Positions 25,445-35,310 are shown, counted from the stretch's first letter. The stretch: 54,754 bases of DNA from an uncultured Eubacteriales bacterium (GCA_934572535.1 CAKTLJ010000012.1:1-54754); one strand, 5' to 3'. The notes: generated by a model from the letters alone, not told the origin. Numbers and translations are program-made.

Positions 25445-26509
25445 TCATTCGACAACGACTCTCCAGCCGAACTTGTCCTCCAGCTTGCCCAGTTGGATGC
25501 CGGTGACGGTGTCATAGATCTTCTGGCTGACGGGACCGATCTTGCCGCCGCCAATGACCATCACGTCGTCCTTGTAGCGCAGCTTGCCCACGGGGGAGAT
25601 CACGGCCGCGGTGCCGGTGCCGAAGCACTCCTCCAACCGGCCGTCCTTCTGGGCCTGGAGCAGCTCGTCCACGGAGACGCGGCGCTCCTCCACCTCCATG
25701 CCCCAGTCGCGGCAGAGCTGCAAGACGGAGTTGCGGGTGATGCCGGGCAGGATGGAGCCGTTGAGCATGGGGGTGACGATCTTGCCGTCGATCTTGAAGA
25801 AGATGTTCATCGCGCCCACTTCCTCGATGTACTTGCGCTCCACGCCGTCCAGCCACAGCACCTGGGAGTAGCCGTCGTCGTGGGCCTTCACCTGGGCCGC
25901 CAGAGAGGCCGCGTAGTTGCCGCCGGTCTTGGCGAAGCCCATGCCGCCCCGGACGGCGCGGACATAGTCGTCCTCGATCCAGATGCCCACAGGCTCCAGG
26001 CCGGACTCATAATACGCCCCGGAGGGGGACAGGATGATGATGAACTGGAAGGTGTCGGACACGTCCACCCCCAAAAATGCCTCGGTGGCGATGATGAAGG
26101 GGCGGATGTAGAGGGACGTGCCAGGCTCGGTGGGGATCCAGTCTTCGTCAACCTTGACAACGGCCTTGACAGCCTGAACGAAGTCCTCCACAGGGATGCG
26201 GGGGATGCACAGACGGTCGTTGGTGTCGTTGGTGCGCTTGCCGTTCATGTCGGGGCGGAAGAGAAGGGTCTCGCCGTGGATGCCCTTGTAGGCCTTCAGG
26301 CCCTCGAACATCTCCTGGCCGTAGTGGAACACCATGGCGGCGGGAGAGAGCGTCAGGTCATGGAACGGCTCGACGCGGGGATCGTGCCAGCCCTTGCTGG
26401 TGGTGTAGTCCATAACGAACATGTGGTCCGTGAAAATTTTACCGAAGCCCAGCTTGCCGGTGGGCTTTTCCTTGGGGGTCTTCGTTTTTTCGATCTTGAT
26501 ATCTAACAT
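25445..26509 (-). CDS. ilvE: branched-chain amino acid aminotransferase
   Basis: A 354-residue fold-type IV PLP enzyme that makes Val, Ile and Leu from their keto acids with glutamate. Motifs: FHYGQEMFEGLKAY near 61-74, the PLP lysine in ERKYIEEVGAMN, and GTGTAAVISPVG, as in the long (about 350-residue) BCAT group. The start follows GGAAAGGA. It lies 33 bases after ilvD and completes a two-gene operon facing away from the GntR regulator. Confidence 0.95.
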   Translation of the reverse strand: MLDIKIEKTKTPKEKPTGKLGFGKIFTDHMFVMDYTTSKGWHDPRVEPFHDLTLSPAAMVFHYGQEMFEGLKAYKGIHGETLLFRPDMNGKRTNDTNDRLCIPRIPVEDFVQAVKAVVKVDEDWIPTEPGTSLYIRPFIIATEAFLGVDVSDTFQFIIILSPSGAYYESGLEPVGIWIEDDYVRAVRGGMGFAKTGGNYAASLAAQVKAHDDGYSQVLWLDGVERKYIEEVGAMNIFFKIDGKIVTPMLNGSILPGITRNSVLQLCRDWGMEVEERRVSVDELLQAQKDGRLEECFGTGTAAVISPVGKLRYKDDVMVIGGGKIGPVSQKIYDTVTGIQLGKLEDKFGWRVVVE

Positions 26510-26542
26510 TTGAAATACATCCTTTCCAAAGAGGTTTACAGG

Positions 26543-28207
26543 TTACAGTTCCAGGATCGCGCCCTTGTCCGCAGAGGAGACCATCTTGGCGTAGCGCGCC
26601 AGGTATCCGGTCTTGACCTTCGGCTCGGGACAGACCCAGGCGGCCCGGCGGGCGGCCAGCTCCTCGTCGCTGACCCGCATGGAAATGGTGTGGTTGGGGA
26701 TGTCGATGGCAATGACGTCGCCCTCCCGGACCAGGCCGATGTTGCCGCCGCTGGCGGCCTCGGGCGAGACGTGGCCAATGGACGCGCCGCGGGTGGCGCC
26801 GGAGAACCGGCCGTCGGTGATGAGGGCCACTTCCTTGTCCAGACCCATCCCGGCAATGGCGGAGGTGGGGTTGAGCATCTCCCGCATACCGGGGCCGCCC
26901 TTGGGGCCTTCGTAGCGGATGATGACCACGTCTCCGGCCACGATCTTCCCGGCATAGATGGCGTTGATGCAGTCCTCCTCGCTGTCGAAGACCCGGGCGG
27001 GGCCTTCGTGGACCATCATCTCGGGGGCCACGGCGGACTGCTTGACCACGCAGCCGTCGGGCGCCAGGTTGCCCTTCAGCACGGCGATGCCACCGGTCTG
27101 GGTGTAGGGATCTTCAATGGGACGGATGATCTCCTCGTTCCGGTTCACCACGCCCTCCAGGTTTTCGGCGATGGTCTTGCCGGTGCAGGTGATGAGAGAG
27201 GTGTCCAGCAGGCCCTTCTTGGTCAGTTCCTTCATGACGGCATAGACACCGCCGGCGCGCTCCAGGTCCTCCATGTAGGTGTTCCCGGCGGGGGCCAGGT
27301 GGCACAGGTTGGGGGTCCGGTCGGAGATCTCGTTGGACATGTCGAAGGAGATCTCAATGCCGCACTCGTGGGCGATGGCGGGCAGGTGGAGCATGGTGTT
27401 CGTGGAGCAGCCCAGAGCCATGTCGATGGTCTCGGCGTTGTGGAAGGCCGCCTCGGTCATGATGTCCCGGGGGCAGATGTTCCGCTCCACCAGCTCCATG
27501 ATCTTCATTCCGGCGTGCTTGGCCAGTCGCAGACGCGCGGAGTGGACGGCGGGAATGGTGCCGTTGCCCCGGAGCGCCATGCCGATGGCCTCCGTCAGGC
27601 AGTTCATGGAGTTCGCGGTGTACATGCCGGAGCAGGAGCCGCAGGTGGGGCAGGCGTTGTTTTCATACTCCTCCACCCCTTCCTCGTCCAGCTTCCCGGC
27701 GTAATACGCGCCCACGGCCTCGAACATATGGGAGAGGCAGGTGCGGCGGCCGTCGTTGAGGGTCCCGGCCAGCATGGGCCCGCCGGAGACGAAGATGGTG
27801 GGCACGTTGACCCGGGCGGCGGCCATCAGCAGGCCGGGCACGTTCTTGTCGCAGTTGGGGATCATCACCAGGCCGTCGAACTGGTGGGCCATGGCCATGG
27901 CCTCGGTGGAGTCGGCGATGATGTCCCGGGTGACCAGGGAATACTTCATGCCGGTGTGCCCCATGGCGATGCCGTCGCAGACGGCAATGGCGGGAAACTC
28001 CACCGGCGTTCCCCCGGCCGCCCGGACGCCGGCCTTGACGGCCTCCGCGATCTTGTCCAGGTTCATGTGGCCGGGCACGATCTCATTGTAGGAGCAGACC
28101 ACGCCGATCAGGGGCTTTTCCAGCTCCTCCTTGGTGTAACCCAGGGCGTAGAGCAGGGAGCGATTGGGGGCGGCGGGGATGCCCTTTTTCAAAATATCGG
28201 AACGCAT
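26543..28207 (-). CDS. ilvD: dihydroxy-acid dehydratase
   Basis: A 554-residue IlvD that dehydrates 2,3-dihydroxy acids to the keto-acid precursors of Val and Ile. Iron-sulfur ligand motifs are NCDKN and [18 protein letters not shown]. The late PSGRFSGAT-type segment reads [16 protein letters not shown]. The ATG at 28207 follows GAGGAGG; the frame extends ten codons upstream without a ribosome site. First gene of ilvDE; its promoter region carries two operator-like repeats shared with the divergent regulator. Confidence 0.96.
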   Translation of the reverse strand: MRSDILKKGIPAAPNRSLLYALGYTKEELEKPLIGVVCSYNEIVPGHMNLDKIAEAVKAGVRAAGGTPVEFPAIAVCDGIAMGHTGMKYSLVTRDIIADSTEAMAMAHQFDGLVMIPNCDKNVPGLLMAAARVNVPTIFVSGGPMLAGTLNDGRRTCLSHMFEAVGAYYAGKLDEEGVEEYENNACPTCGSCSGMYTANSMNCLTEAIGMALRGNGTIPAVHSARLRLAKHAGMKIMELVERNICPRDIMTEAAFHNAETIDMALGCSTNTMLHLPAIAHECGIEISFDMSNEISDRTPNLCHLAPAGNTYMEDLERAGGVYAVMKELTKKGLLDTSLITCTGKTIAENLEGVVNRNEEIIRPIEDPYTQTGGIAVLKGNLAPDGCVVKQSAVAPEMMVHEGPARVFDSEEDCINAIYAGKIVAGDVVIIRYEGPKGGPGMREMLNPTSAIAGMGLDKEVALITDGRFSGATRGASIGHVSPEAASGGNIGLVREGDVIAIDIPNHTISMRVSDEELAARRAAWVCPEPKVKTGYLARYAKMVSSADKGAILEL

Positions 28208-28238
28208 AGCGGTATCCTCCTCAAAATTTATCCGCAAG

Positions 28239-28270
28239 TTGTATGACTACACTTGAATTGTCTGACTATA
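28239..28270. promoter_or_regulatory. paired operator-like repeats between ilvD and the GntR gene
   Basis: TTGTATGACTACA (28239-28251) and TTGTCTGACTATA (28258-28270) are direct repeats 19 bases apart that differ at two positions. Each has a GT-x-x-GAC core like FadR-subfamily GntR sites. They cover the start region of ilvD transcription and the -35/spacer of the regulator promoter, so one protein could control both. Confidence 0.65.
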
Positions 28271-28281
28271 TATTATATGAT
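28253..28281 (+). promoter_or_regulatory. putative promoter of the GntR-family gene
   Basis: TTGAAT (28253-28258), 17-base spacer, TATGAT (28276-28281). It overlaps the second operator repeat and the minus-strand ilvD promoter. Confidence 0.6.
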
Positions 28282-28298
28282 AGGGTTAGCCTTGTCAA
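28270..28298 (-). promoter_or_regulatory. putative promoter of ilvDE
   Basis: On the minus strand: TTGACA (28293-28298), 17-base spacer, TAATAT (28270-28275). A TATAAT two bases nearer would give a 15-base spacer. Confidence 0.7.
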
Positions 28299-28337
28299 GA
28301 AGATTCTGCCCGCCGGGGCGGAATTCAGGAGGGACCC

Positions 28338-29015
28338 ATGGAAAAGAAGAATTTGTCTCAACAGACCGCCGACCGTCTGTACAATATGATCGCGGTGGAG
28401 CGCCGCCTGACGCCCGGAGAAAAGCTCCCCAACGAGGTGGAGCTGGCCCGGGAGCTGGGGGTCAGCCGCACCACCCTGCGGGAGGCGCTCCACGCCCTGG
28501 CCTCCCGGAACATCCTCACGGTCCGCCGGGGGCGGGGGACCTTCGTCTCCCCCCAGGTGGAACACATCAACGACTTCGGCTTCTCCGGCCTGGACCAGGT
28601 GAAGGGACAGCTCCGGGACCTCTTCGAGCTGCGGCAGATCTTTGAGCCCTCCGCCGCCCGGCTGGCCTGCCTGCGGGCCTCCGCGGAGGAGATGGCGGAG
28701 ATCTTGGCCTGCGGCGCGCAGGTGGACCGCTGCATCCGCGAAAAGCGGGACCGGACCCGGGCCGACCGGGAGTTCCACGCCGCCATCGTCCGGGCCACCC
28801 ACAACGAGTTCATGATGCGCCTGCTGCCCATGATCAACCAGGCGGTGGAGGCGGCGATCGTCTCCGGGGAGCACAAGGAGCAGCTGGCCGAGGACACCCG
28901 CCGGGACCACGCCCTCATCATGGATTTTTTCCAAAAGCGAGACGCCACCGGGGCCGAGCACGCCATGGCCATCCACATGCACCACTCCATTGACGTGATG
29001 GGGCTGGGCGAGTGA
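28338..29015 (+). CDS. FadR-subfamily GntR transcriptional regulator
   Basis: A 225-residue regulator. The N-terminal winged helix (about 5-72) has LPNEVELARELGVSRTTLRE and VRRGRGTFV. The C-terminal FCD domain (about 90-215) has the metal-site pattern D-x-x-x-H (ADREFHAAIV) plus the late EHAMAIHMHHS histidines, suggesting control by a small carboxylate. The start follows CAGGAGG. It diverges from ilvDE across shared operator-like repeats, so repression of ilvDE and of itself is likely; the effector is not known. Confidence 0.88.
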   Translation: MEKKNLSQQTADRLYNMIAVERRLTPGEKLPNEVELARELGVSRTTLREALHALASRNILTVRRGRGTFVSPQVEHINDFGFSGLDQVKGQLRDLFELRQIFEPSAARLACLRASAEEMAEILACGAQVDRCIREKRDRTRADREFHAAIVRATHNEFMMRLLPMINQAVEAAIVSGEHKEQLAEDTRRDHALIMDFFQKRDATGAEHAMAIHMHHSIDVMGLGE

Positions 29016-29046
29016 CGCCCCCGCCCCCGATCCGCGGGGTCATATG

Positions 29047-29085
29047 AAACAGGCCCTCCCGAACCACTCGGGAGAGCCTGTTTTC
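29047..29085 (+). terminator. terminator of the GntR-family gene (left near-copy)
   Basis: AAACAGGCCCTCCCGA / TCGGGAGAGCCTGTTTT stem (29047-29062, 29067-29084) with a five-base loop. A near-copy lies at 30162-30199. Confidence 0.85.
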
Positions 29086-29224
29086 ACCCCAAGAGTTCGT
29101 CATATTGAATGTTTTTTTCTCTCTTTTTCAATTCTTTATATTCATGATTGACAAATTCTTTTTCACGTGGTAGTCTAAGAATATAAATTCGCAGTAATCT
29201 TTTCGCATTTGATAAGGAGTTTTT

Positions 29225-29665
29225 ATGAAAAAGTTTTTCCCTATTCTCCTAATATCTTTTACTTTGATTTCTCTTGCATCCTTTGCCACACATTCCCTGT
29301 ATTCCATGTCGCCGGACGAAAAACAAATCCTACCGAAAGCTTCTCACAACACCCAACTTGGGGAATTCCAGAGTACATCCACTATGTTGGACATCCCCAC
29401 TCTGCAATGGATTCGTGAAAACGGATATCCTGTCAATGAAAGGGGAGAAAGTTATGGCCCAGATGTAAAAGAAAATTTAGGTGTCGGTCCAGATTTAATC
29501 CTTGCAACCAACGAAGATGGTATACAGGGATACCTTCGAGCTTCTGACTTAGATAGTGATCCTCAAACCATTGAAGAAGCCCTTTCTTTTAATCGCAGGA
29601 GTTATGTTATCCCGTTATATTTACATGACGGAATCACCTGTATTGGAGCGTACACTATCGGGTAA
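29225..29665 (+). CDS. small secreted protein of unknown function, probably relict
   Basis: A 146-residue protein with a clear signal peptide (MKKFFPILLISFTLISLASF). The mature part has NERGESYGPD, GIQGYLRASDLD and IPLYLHDGIT segments that recur, broken, in the pseudogene at 29862-30136. I know no function. The DNA is AT-rich (one sampled line 38% GC) compared with its neighbours. A start with AAGGAG (29214-29219) is present. The 3' end runs straight into a truncated second gene, so the last residues may come from a deletion junction. Confidence 0.55.
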   Translation: MKKFFPILLISFTLISLASFATHSLYSMSPDEKQILPKASHNTQLGEFQSTSTMLDIPTLQWIRENGYPVNERGESYGPDVKENLGVGPDLILATNEDGIQGYLRASDLDSDPQTIEEALSFNRRSYVIPLYLHDGITCIGAYTIG

Positions 29666-29850
29666 CTCTTGTTAATGGTACTTCTAGCGTTCCTGCAGGA
29701 TATGTGGGCCGACAGCCTAGGATATATTCTTCTTCCGGTTCTCTCGTTAGTAGTATGGATTGGTATTATAATCCTTCCTCAACAAGCTCGATAGCATTGT
29801 ATTTTACTTTCCATGAGAGTACCAGCGGATACTTCTATTCTAAGCGATGG
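29644..29850 (+). pseudogene. remnant of a secreted beta-rich protein gene
   Basis: In the frame that starts WSVHYRVTLVNG and continues YVGRQPRIYSSSGSLV to SGYFYSK, the translation looks like the mature part of a small secreted Firmicute protein. It has no start codon or signal peptide and overlaps the end of the previous gene. It loses sense after about 29850 and runs into another fragment. 5'-truncated remnant. Confidence 0.55.
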
Positions 29851-29861
29851 ACACTACACTT

Positions 29862-30136
29862 ATGGGAACAAATGCGAAAGGCGAAACATTTGGCTCTGAA
29901 TAGTATAACACTAATGTTCAACTTGATTTAATTCAAGCGCTTGGTGAAAATGGCATCACTGGATATGTAAGAGCATCGGACCTAGAAGGCACGCTTCCTA
30001 CAACTCCCGAAGAAGCTATTCTTATTCTATAGCCCTTGAAAAAGAACGCGTTATTCCTGTCTATACTTCGGATGGCACGACCATTATTGATACTTTTAGA
30101 ATTGTAAATGATATCCCTTCTTTTGAGGGTAACTAA
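29862..30136 (+). pseudogene. broken paralog of the small secreted protein at 29225
   Basis: The translation NAKGETFGSE, then a TAG stop (29901-29903), then GENGITGYVRASDLEGT, then a second stop (30030-30032), then one frame shift to EKERVIPVYTSDGTTI. These parts align in order with NERGESYGPD, NEDGIQGYLRASDLDS and RSYVIPLYLHDGIT of the intact gene. It lacks a signal peptide, has one nonsense codon and one frameshift, and is therefore a tandem duplicate in decay. Confidence 0.7.
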
Positions 30137-30161
30137 ACTACTCAAATAGCATTTTATTGCA

Positions 30162-30365
30162 AAAACAGGCTCTCCCGAGGGTTCGGGAGAGCCTGTTTTC
30201 TATGTCTCACAGAGTTCCGCTGTCCGCAGACAGCGGAATGGGGTGGAATCCGTTTTTCCGGTGGCTTTGCCGCCGGAAAAACTCCTCTCAGCCCACCAGT
30301 GTGCCCGAAGGGCGCGCAGGGGGCTGCCATCACTTTATGGAGCCCAGCGAAGCGGGTCCATAAAG
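30162..30365. terminator. array of four hairpins downstream of ilvC
   Basis: Four separate perfect or near-perfect stems: 30162-30199 (17 base pairs, near-copy of the GntR terminator, T-run on both strands), 30215-30238 (TTCCGCTGTC stem), 30253-30281 (13 base pairs with A/T flanks), and 30333-30365 (CTTTATGGA stem with inner GCCC/GGG pairing). ilvC ends at 30372. No coding sequence is seen in this strip. Confidence 0.75.
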
Positions 30366-30371
30366 TCTTCT

Positions 30372-31923
<1,552 letters not shown>

Positions 31924-31941
31924 GTTCTTGACCTCCTTCAA

Positions 31942-33657
31942 TTAGTTAACCAGGAATTCGGTGATGTGCTTGCCGCCGTTGACCATGGGACGGACCAGCT
32001 CACCCTCGAAGATGTTGCAGTCAACGACGGTGCCCTGACCCTTCTCCTGGGCCTCCAGCGCGGCGCGGACGGCGACCTCCAGCTCCTCCACGTTGTTGAC
32101 GCGGAAGCCTTGCAGGCCGTTGGCCTCGGCCAGCTTCACGAAGTCGGGGCCGCGCTCGGTGGTGGTCTGGTAGTAACGCTTGTCGTACACCAGCTCCTGC
32201 CACTGGCGGACCATGCCCAGGCGGCGGTTGTTCATCACGAAGGTGATGATGGGAGCCTTGTAGAACTCCTCGGTGGACAGCTCGTTGCAGTTCATGCGGA
32301 AGGAGCCGTCGCCGGTGATGTGGATGACGGTCTTGTCGGGGTTGCCCATCTTCGCGCCGATGGCTGCGCCCAGGCCGAAGCCCATCGCGCCGAAGCCGCC
32401 GGAGGTGAGCAGCTGACCGGGATAGTCAAAGTGGAAGTGCTGGATGGCCCACATCTGGTGCTGGCCAACGTCGGTGGCCACGATGGTGTCCTGGGGGCAG
32501 ACCCGGGCGACGGTGCTCAGGATCTGCTTGGGGGTCATGACGTGGCCGTCGTCGTACTGGGTCTCGGTGGGGAAGGAGAAGACGTACTTCTTCCACTCGC
32601 TGTGGTCATACTGGGGGACCTTGCGGTTGAGCAGCTCCAGGACCTGCTTGGCGTTGCCAATGATGTGGTGGTCGGTCTGGACGTTCTTGTTGATCTCCGC
32701 GCGGTCGATGTCGATGTGGACGATCTTTGCCTGGCGGGCAAAGGTGGAGGGCTTCAGCGCCACGCGGTCGGAGAAGCGGCAGCCCACCGCGATGAGCAGG
32801 TCGCAGCCGTCGCAGGCCATGTTGGAGGCCTTGGAGCCGTGCATCCCGATCATGCCGGTGGCCAGGGGGTCGGTGCCCGCGATGCCGCCGCCGCCCATCA
32901 GGGTGATGGCCACGGGGGCGTCGATGCGGCGGGCGAACTCCCGGAACTCCTCGTGGGCGCGGCCGCGGACCACGCCGCCGCCGCAGATGAGCATGGGCTT
33001 CTTGGACTGGGCGATCATGTCCACCAGGACGTTGACGTCGCCCTGGTCCGGCTCGGGCATCTTCAGGGTGGAGGTGCGGGCGCGGGCGTTCAGGGCAGCC
33101 AGGCGGCCGCTGGTGGCGTGCTTCTCGCGGGGCAGATATTCATACTCGGTCTTGTCTGCGGTGACGTCCTTCACGATGTCGATCAGGACGGGGCCGGGAC
33201 GGCCGGAGCGGGCCAGGGCGAAGGCCTCGCGGACGATGTCGGCCAGGCTGTTCACGTCGCGGACCAGGTAGGTACATTTGGTGATGGGCATGGTGATGCC
33301 GGTAATGTCAACCTCCTGGAAGGCGTCCTTGCCGATGAGGGCCTGGGGCACGTTGCAGGTGATGAAGACAACAGGGGAAGAGTCCATATACGCGGTAGCG
33401 ATACCGGTGGTCAGGTTGGTCGCGCCGGGGCCGGACGTGGCCAGGCAGACGCCCACCTTGCCGGTGGAGCGGGCGTAGCCGTCCGCTGCGTGGGAAGCGC
33501 CCTGCTCGTGGGCGGTCAGGATGTGGGTGATGCGGTCTCTGTAGTGATACAGCTCGTCATAGACGTTCAGAATGGTGCCGCCGGGATAGCCGAATACCGT
33601 ATCGACCCCCTGCTCGAGCAAACATTCCAACAAAATCTTGGCGCCAGTCATTTCCAT
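31942..33657 (-). CDS. ilvB: acetolactate synthase large subunit
   Basis: A 571-residue thiamine-diphosphate enzyme that joins two pyruvates, or pyruvate and 2-oxobutyrate. VFGYPGGTILNVYD and the catalytic Glu in HEQGASHAADGYARS lie in the first domain. The ThDP motif GDGSFRMNCNELSTEEFYKA (about 443-462) with MNNRRLGMVRQWQ closes the third. The start follows AAGGAGG. It is the first structural gene behind the leader-peptide attenuator. Confidence 0.97.
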   Translation of the reverse strand: MEMTGAKILLECLLEQGVDTVFGYPGGTILNVYDELYHYRDRITHILTAHEQGASHAADGYARSTGKVGVCLATSGPGATNLTTGIATAYMDSSPVVFITCNVPQALIGKDAFQEVDITGITMPITKCTYLVRDVNSLADIVREAFALARSGRPGPVLIDIVKDVTADKTEYEYLPREKHATSGRLAALNARARTSTLKMPEPDQGDVNVLVDMIAQSKKPMLICGGGVVRGRAHEEFREFARRIDAPVAITLMGGGGIAGTDPLATGMIGMHGSKASNMACDGCDLLIAVGCRFSDRVALKPSTFARQAKIVHIDIDRAEINKNVQTDHHIIGNAKQVLELLNRKVPQYDHSEWKKYVFSFPTETQYDDGHVMTPKQILSTVARVCPQDTIVATDVGQHQMWAIQHFHFDYPGQLLTSGGFGAMGFGLGAAIGAKMGNPDKTVIHITGDGSFRMNCNELSTEEFYKAPIITFVMNNRRLGMVRQWQELVYDKRYYQTTTERGPDFVKLAEANGLQGFRVNNVEELEVAVRAALEAQEKGQGTVVDCNIFEGELVRPMVNGGKHITEFLVN

Positions 33658-33688
33658 ACTAGTTCTTCCTCCTTCTTTTATGGGATAA

Positions 33689-33738
33689 ACAAAAAAGCTC
33701 CCTGGTTTTAGATGCTAAACATTAAAACCAAAGAGCTT
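33689..33738 (-). terminator. attenuator terminator of ilvBNC
   Basis: On the minus strand a 16-base stem (33723-33738 with 33695-33710, including two U-G pairs) with a 12-base loop ends in a T-run (33691-33696). It lies between the leader peptide and ilvB, about 30 bases before the ilvB start. Confidence 0.85.
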
Positions 33739-33860
33739 GTAAGTTCTCCGCAAATCTCAACCTTGAAAAGCCGCCGGACCTGGGATGGGTTTTCCCCTCT
33801 GCCATATGGGTTCGATGAGATTCCCGTGTTGCTTGCCTGTTCTGGACATAACATTTAGCA

Positions 33861-33953
33861 TTATTTTGGTACTACTACTGCGCCTACGCTGAGTAGTACC
33901 CCAATAATGCTGATAGCCATAATGTTCAGTTCAGCAAAAAACACGTTCATCAT
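33861..33953 (-). CDS. ilvBNC leader peptide (attenuation)
   Basis: A 30-residue peptide starting ATGATG at 33953 after GTGAGG and ending TAA at 33861-33863. Thirteen of 30 residues are branched-chain: four Ile (11, 14, 16, 17), three Leu (9, 20, 21) and six Val (4, 19, 23, 26-28), with IIGVLLSVGAVVVPK at the end. GGTACTACT and AGTAGTACC within the same stretch can pair and pause polymerase. Ribosome stalling at Ile/Leu/Val codons would prevent the terminator at 33689-33738 from forming. The alternative antiterminator pairing was not computed. Confidence 0.82.
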   Translation of the reverse strand: MMNVFFAELNIMAISIIGVLLSVGAVVVPK

Positions 33954-34006
33954 AATCTGGCCTCACTGTAACTGTCCCTACCGGGCGGACTTGTTCTGTT
34001 GGGAAA

Positions 34007-34035
34007 AAGATAGCACTTCCAAACAGGGCTGTCAA
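34007..34035 (-). promoter_or_regulatory. promoter of the ilv leader and ilvBNC
   Basis: On the minus strand: TTGACA (34030-34035), 17-base spacer, TATCTT (34007-34012), about 50 bases before the leader-peptide start. Confidence 0.78.
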
Positions 34036-34095
34036 TCGTTTTTTCTGAATTTCTGTAATTTGTTGACTTGACACTTTTCTCCGCCGCGTTTTTTG

Positions 34096-35034
34096 TCAAC
34101 CTTGATCAAGTGGGTTTCCGCAATTTGTCTCTATTTTCTTGATTTTTTGATGAAGTGTTTCATTCGCAGGGACCCGCATCCCAAAGCGGCTTGCCAAGGC
34201 CAACACCGTTCCGGCGAAGAGCTCCACCTCGCTCTCCCGGCCTGCCAGGCCGTCCCGCCGCATGGCGGGGATGGCCGCAGGAGGCATAGCATCCACCGCA
34301 GCAAGACACGCTTGCAGGTCCTTCTGGGTCAGCAGGACCCCCTGGCAGGCGCTGACCTTCCGCACCTCGTTCATGGCGGCGGTCATGGTCTCCCGGGCTT
34401 CTCCGGGCTGCTGGACCCCGGCGCAGTCGGTCTCATAGGCCAGGCACACCTGGCCGAGGCCCACGTTCCACATGAACTGGCTCCACATCCGGCGGAGAAT
34501 GTCCTCCTCCCGCTGGACGGGCAGGCCCGCCCGCGCCAGGAAGGCCACGGTCTCGCTCAGCTTCTCCTCCCGGTCGAAGTAGTCCTCCTGGGGAAGGCCC
34601 AAAAAGAGAGTCCCTTCCCCCTCACACACCACGGCATTGCCCTCCCGCACCGGGGCCAGCCCCTGGGTGACGGCGTAGAGGACTTTGTCCCAGCCGAAGC
34701 GCAGGGAGAGGGTCTCCTCGCTGCTGATGCCGCCGAGCAGGGAGAGGATGATGGTGTCCGGCCCCACGACAGGCTCAGCCAGCGCCATGGCCGCCTCCAA
34801 GGCAGGCCCCTTCACGGCGAAGATCAGCAGATCGGCGGGGCCTTCCTCGGTCCCGTCGGAAAAGCGGAAGTCGCACCGCTCCCCGTTATAGCGCATCCCC
34901 TGCTCCCGGCAGCGCTCCAGACGCTCTCCATCGGCCAAAAAGCGGACCTTCTCCGCGCCCAGCCCCTTCACCAGGGCGTCGCCCACCACCGTGCCCAGCG
35001 CACCGGCGCCCACGATGCTCACCGTTTCGATCAT
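34096..35034 (-). CDS. ketopantoate reductase (PanE/ApbA) family protein
   Basis: A 312-residue protein. The N-terminal NAD(P) fold begins VSIVGAGALGTVVGDAL, with FAVKG near 74. The C-terminal helical domain has MWSQFMWNVGLGQ where pantoate-forming enzymes usually have a W-x-K motif with the catalytic lysine; here Gln replaces that Lys. It therefore resembles 2-dehydropantoate 2-reductase but may reduce another substrate or be inactive in that role. The start follows AGGAGG. It is monocistronic; no pan genes adjoin. Confidence 0.75.
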   Translation of the reverse strand: MIETVSIVGAGALGTVVGDALVKGLGAEKVRFLADGERLERCREQGMRYNGERCDFRFSDGTEEGPADLLIFAVKGPALEAAMALAEPVVGPDTIILSLLGGISSEETLSLRFGWDKVLYAVTQGLAPVREGNAVVCEGEGTLFLGLPQEDYFDREEKLSETVAFLARAGLPVQREEDILRRMWSQFMWNVGLGQVCLAYETDCAGVQQPGEARETMTAAMNEVRKVSACQGVLLTQKDLQACLAAVDAMPPAAIPAMRRDGLAGRESEVELFAGTVLALASRFGMRVPANETLHQKIKKIETNCGNPLDQG

Positions 35035-35091
35035 ACCGCATCTTCCTCCTGTTACAATATAATTGCCTTATCGGTTTATCGGTTTTTACGT

Positions 35092-35119
35092 AGTATAGCA
35101 CAAATCGGGTTCTCTGCAA
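35092..35119 (-). promoter_or_regulatory. putative promoter of the PanE-like gene
   Basis: On the minus strand: TTGCAG (35114-35119), 16-base spacer, TATACT (35092-35097). Two tandem ACCGATAA words follow in the leader. Confidence 0.5.
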
Positions 35120-35161
35120 CCCCCTCCCCCCCCACCGGTCTGCATCCGCCGCATTTTCCAT

Positions 35162-35190
35162 TTTACATTTTCCGTCTCTCATTGTATACT
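35162..35190 (+). promoter_or_regulatory. promoter of the Xaa-Pro aminopeptidase operon
   Basis: TTTACA (35162-35167), 17-base spacer, TATACT (35185-35190), giving a leader of about 115 bases. Confidence 0.72.
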
Positions 35191-35215
35191 TATATGTTGT
35201 TGTATCGAATCGGGA

Positions 35216-35240
35216 CCCGCGCGCCCGCGCGAGGGTTTTT
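35216..35240 (+). terminator. terminator-like hairpin inside the aminopeptidase leader
   Basis: CCC-g-CGCG / CGCG-a-GGG stem (35216-35223, 35228-35235) with one mismatch and a CCCG loop, followed by TTTTT (35236-35240). It lies between the promoter and the start codon, a place that suggests attenuation. Confidence 0.5.
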
Positions 35241-35310
35241 AGAAAAAACTAAGTTTCCCGTTATTTTTTCTTAACAATTCAACGGTATGATAAAAGGAGA
35301 TCCGTATGCC

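Noticed and set aside
33658..34035. T-box riboswitch ahead of ilvB
   Set aside because: No T-box core sequence or specifier-loop stem I was seen; instead there is a short Ile/Leu/Val-rich open frame followed by a terminator.
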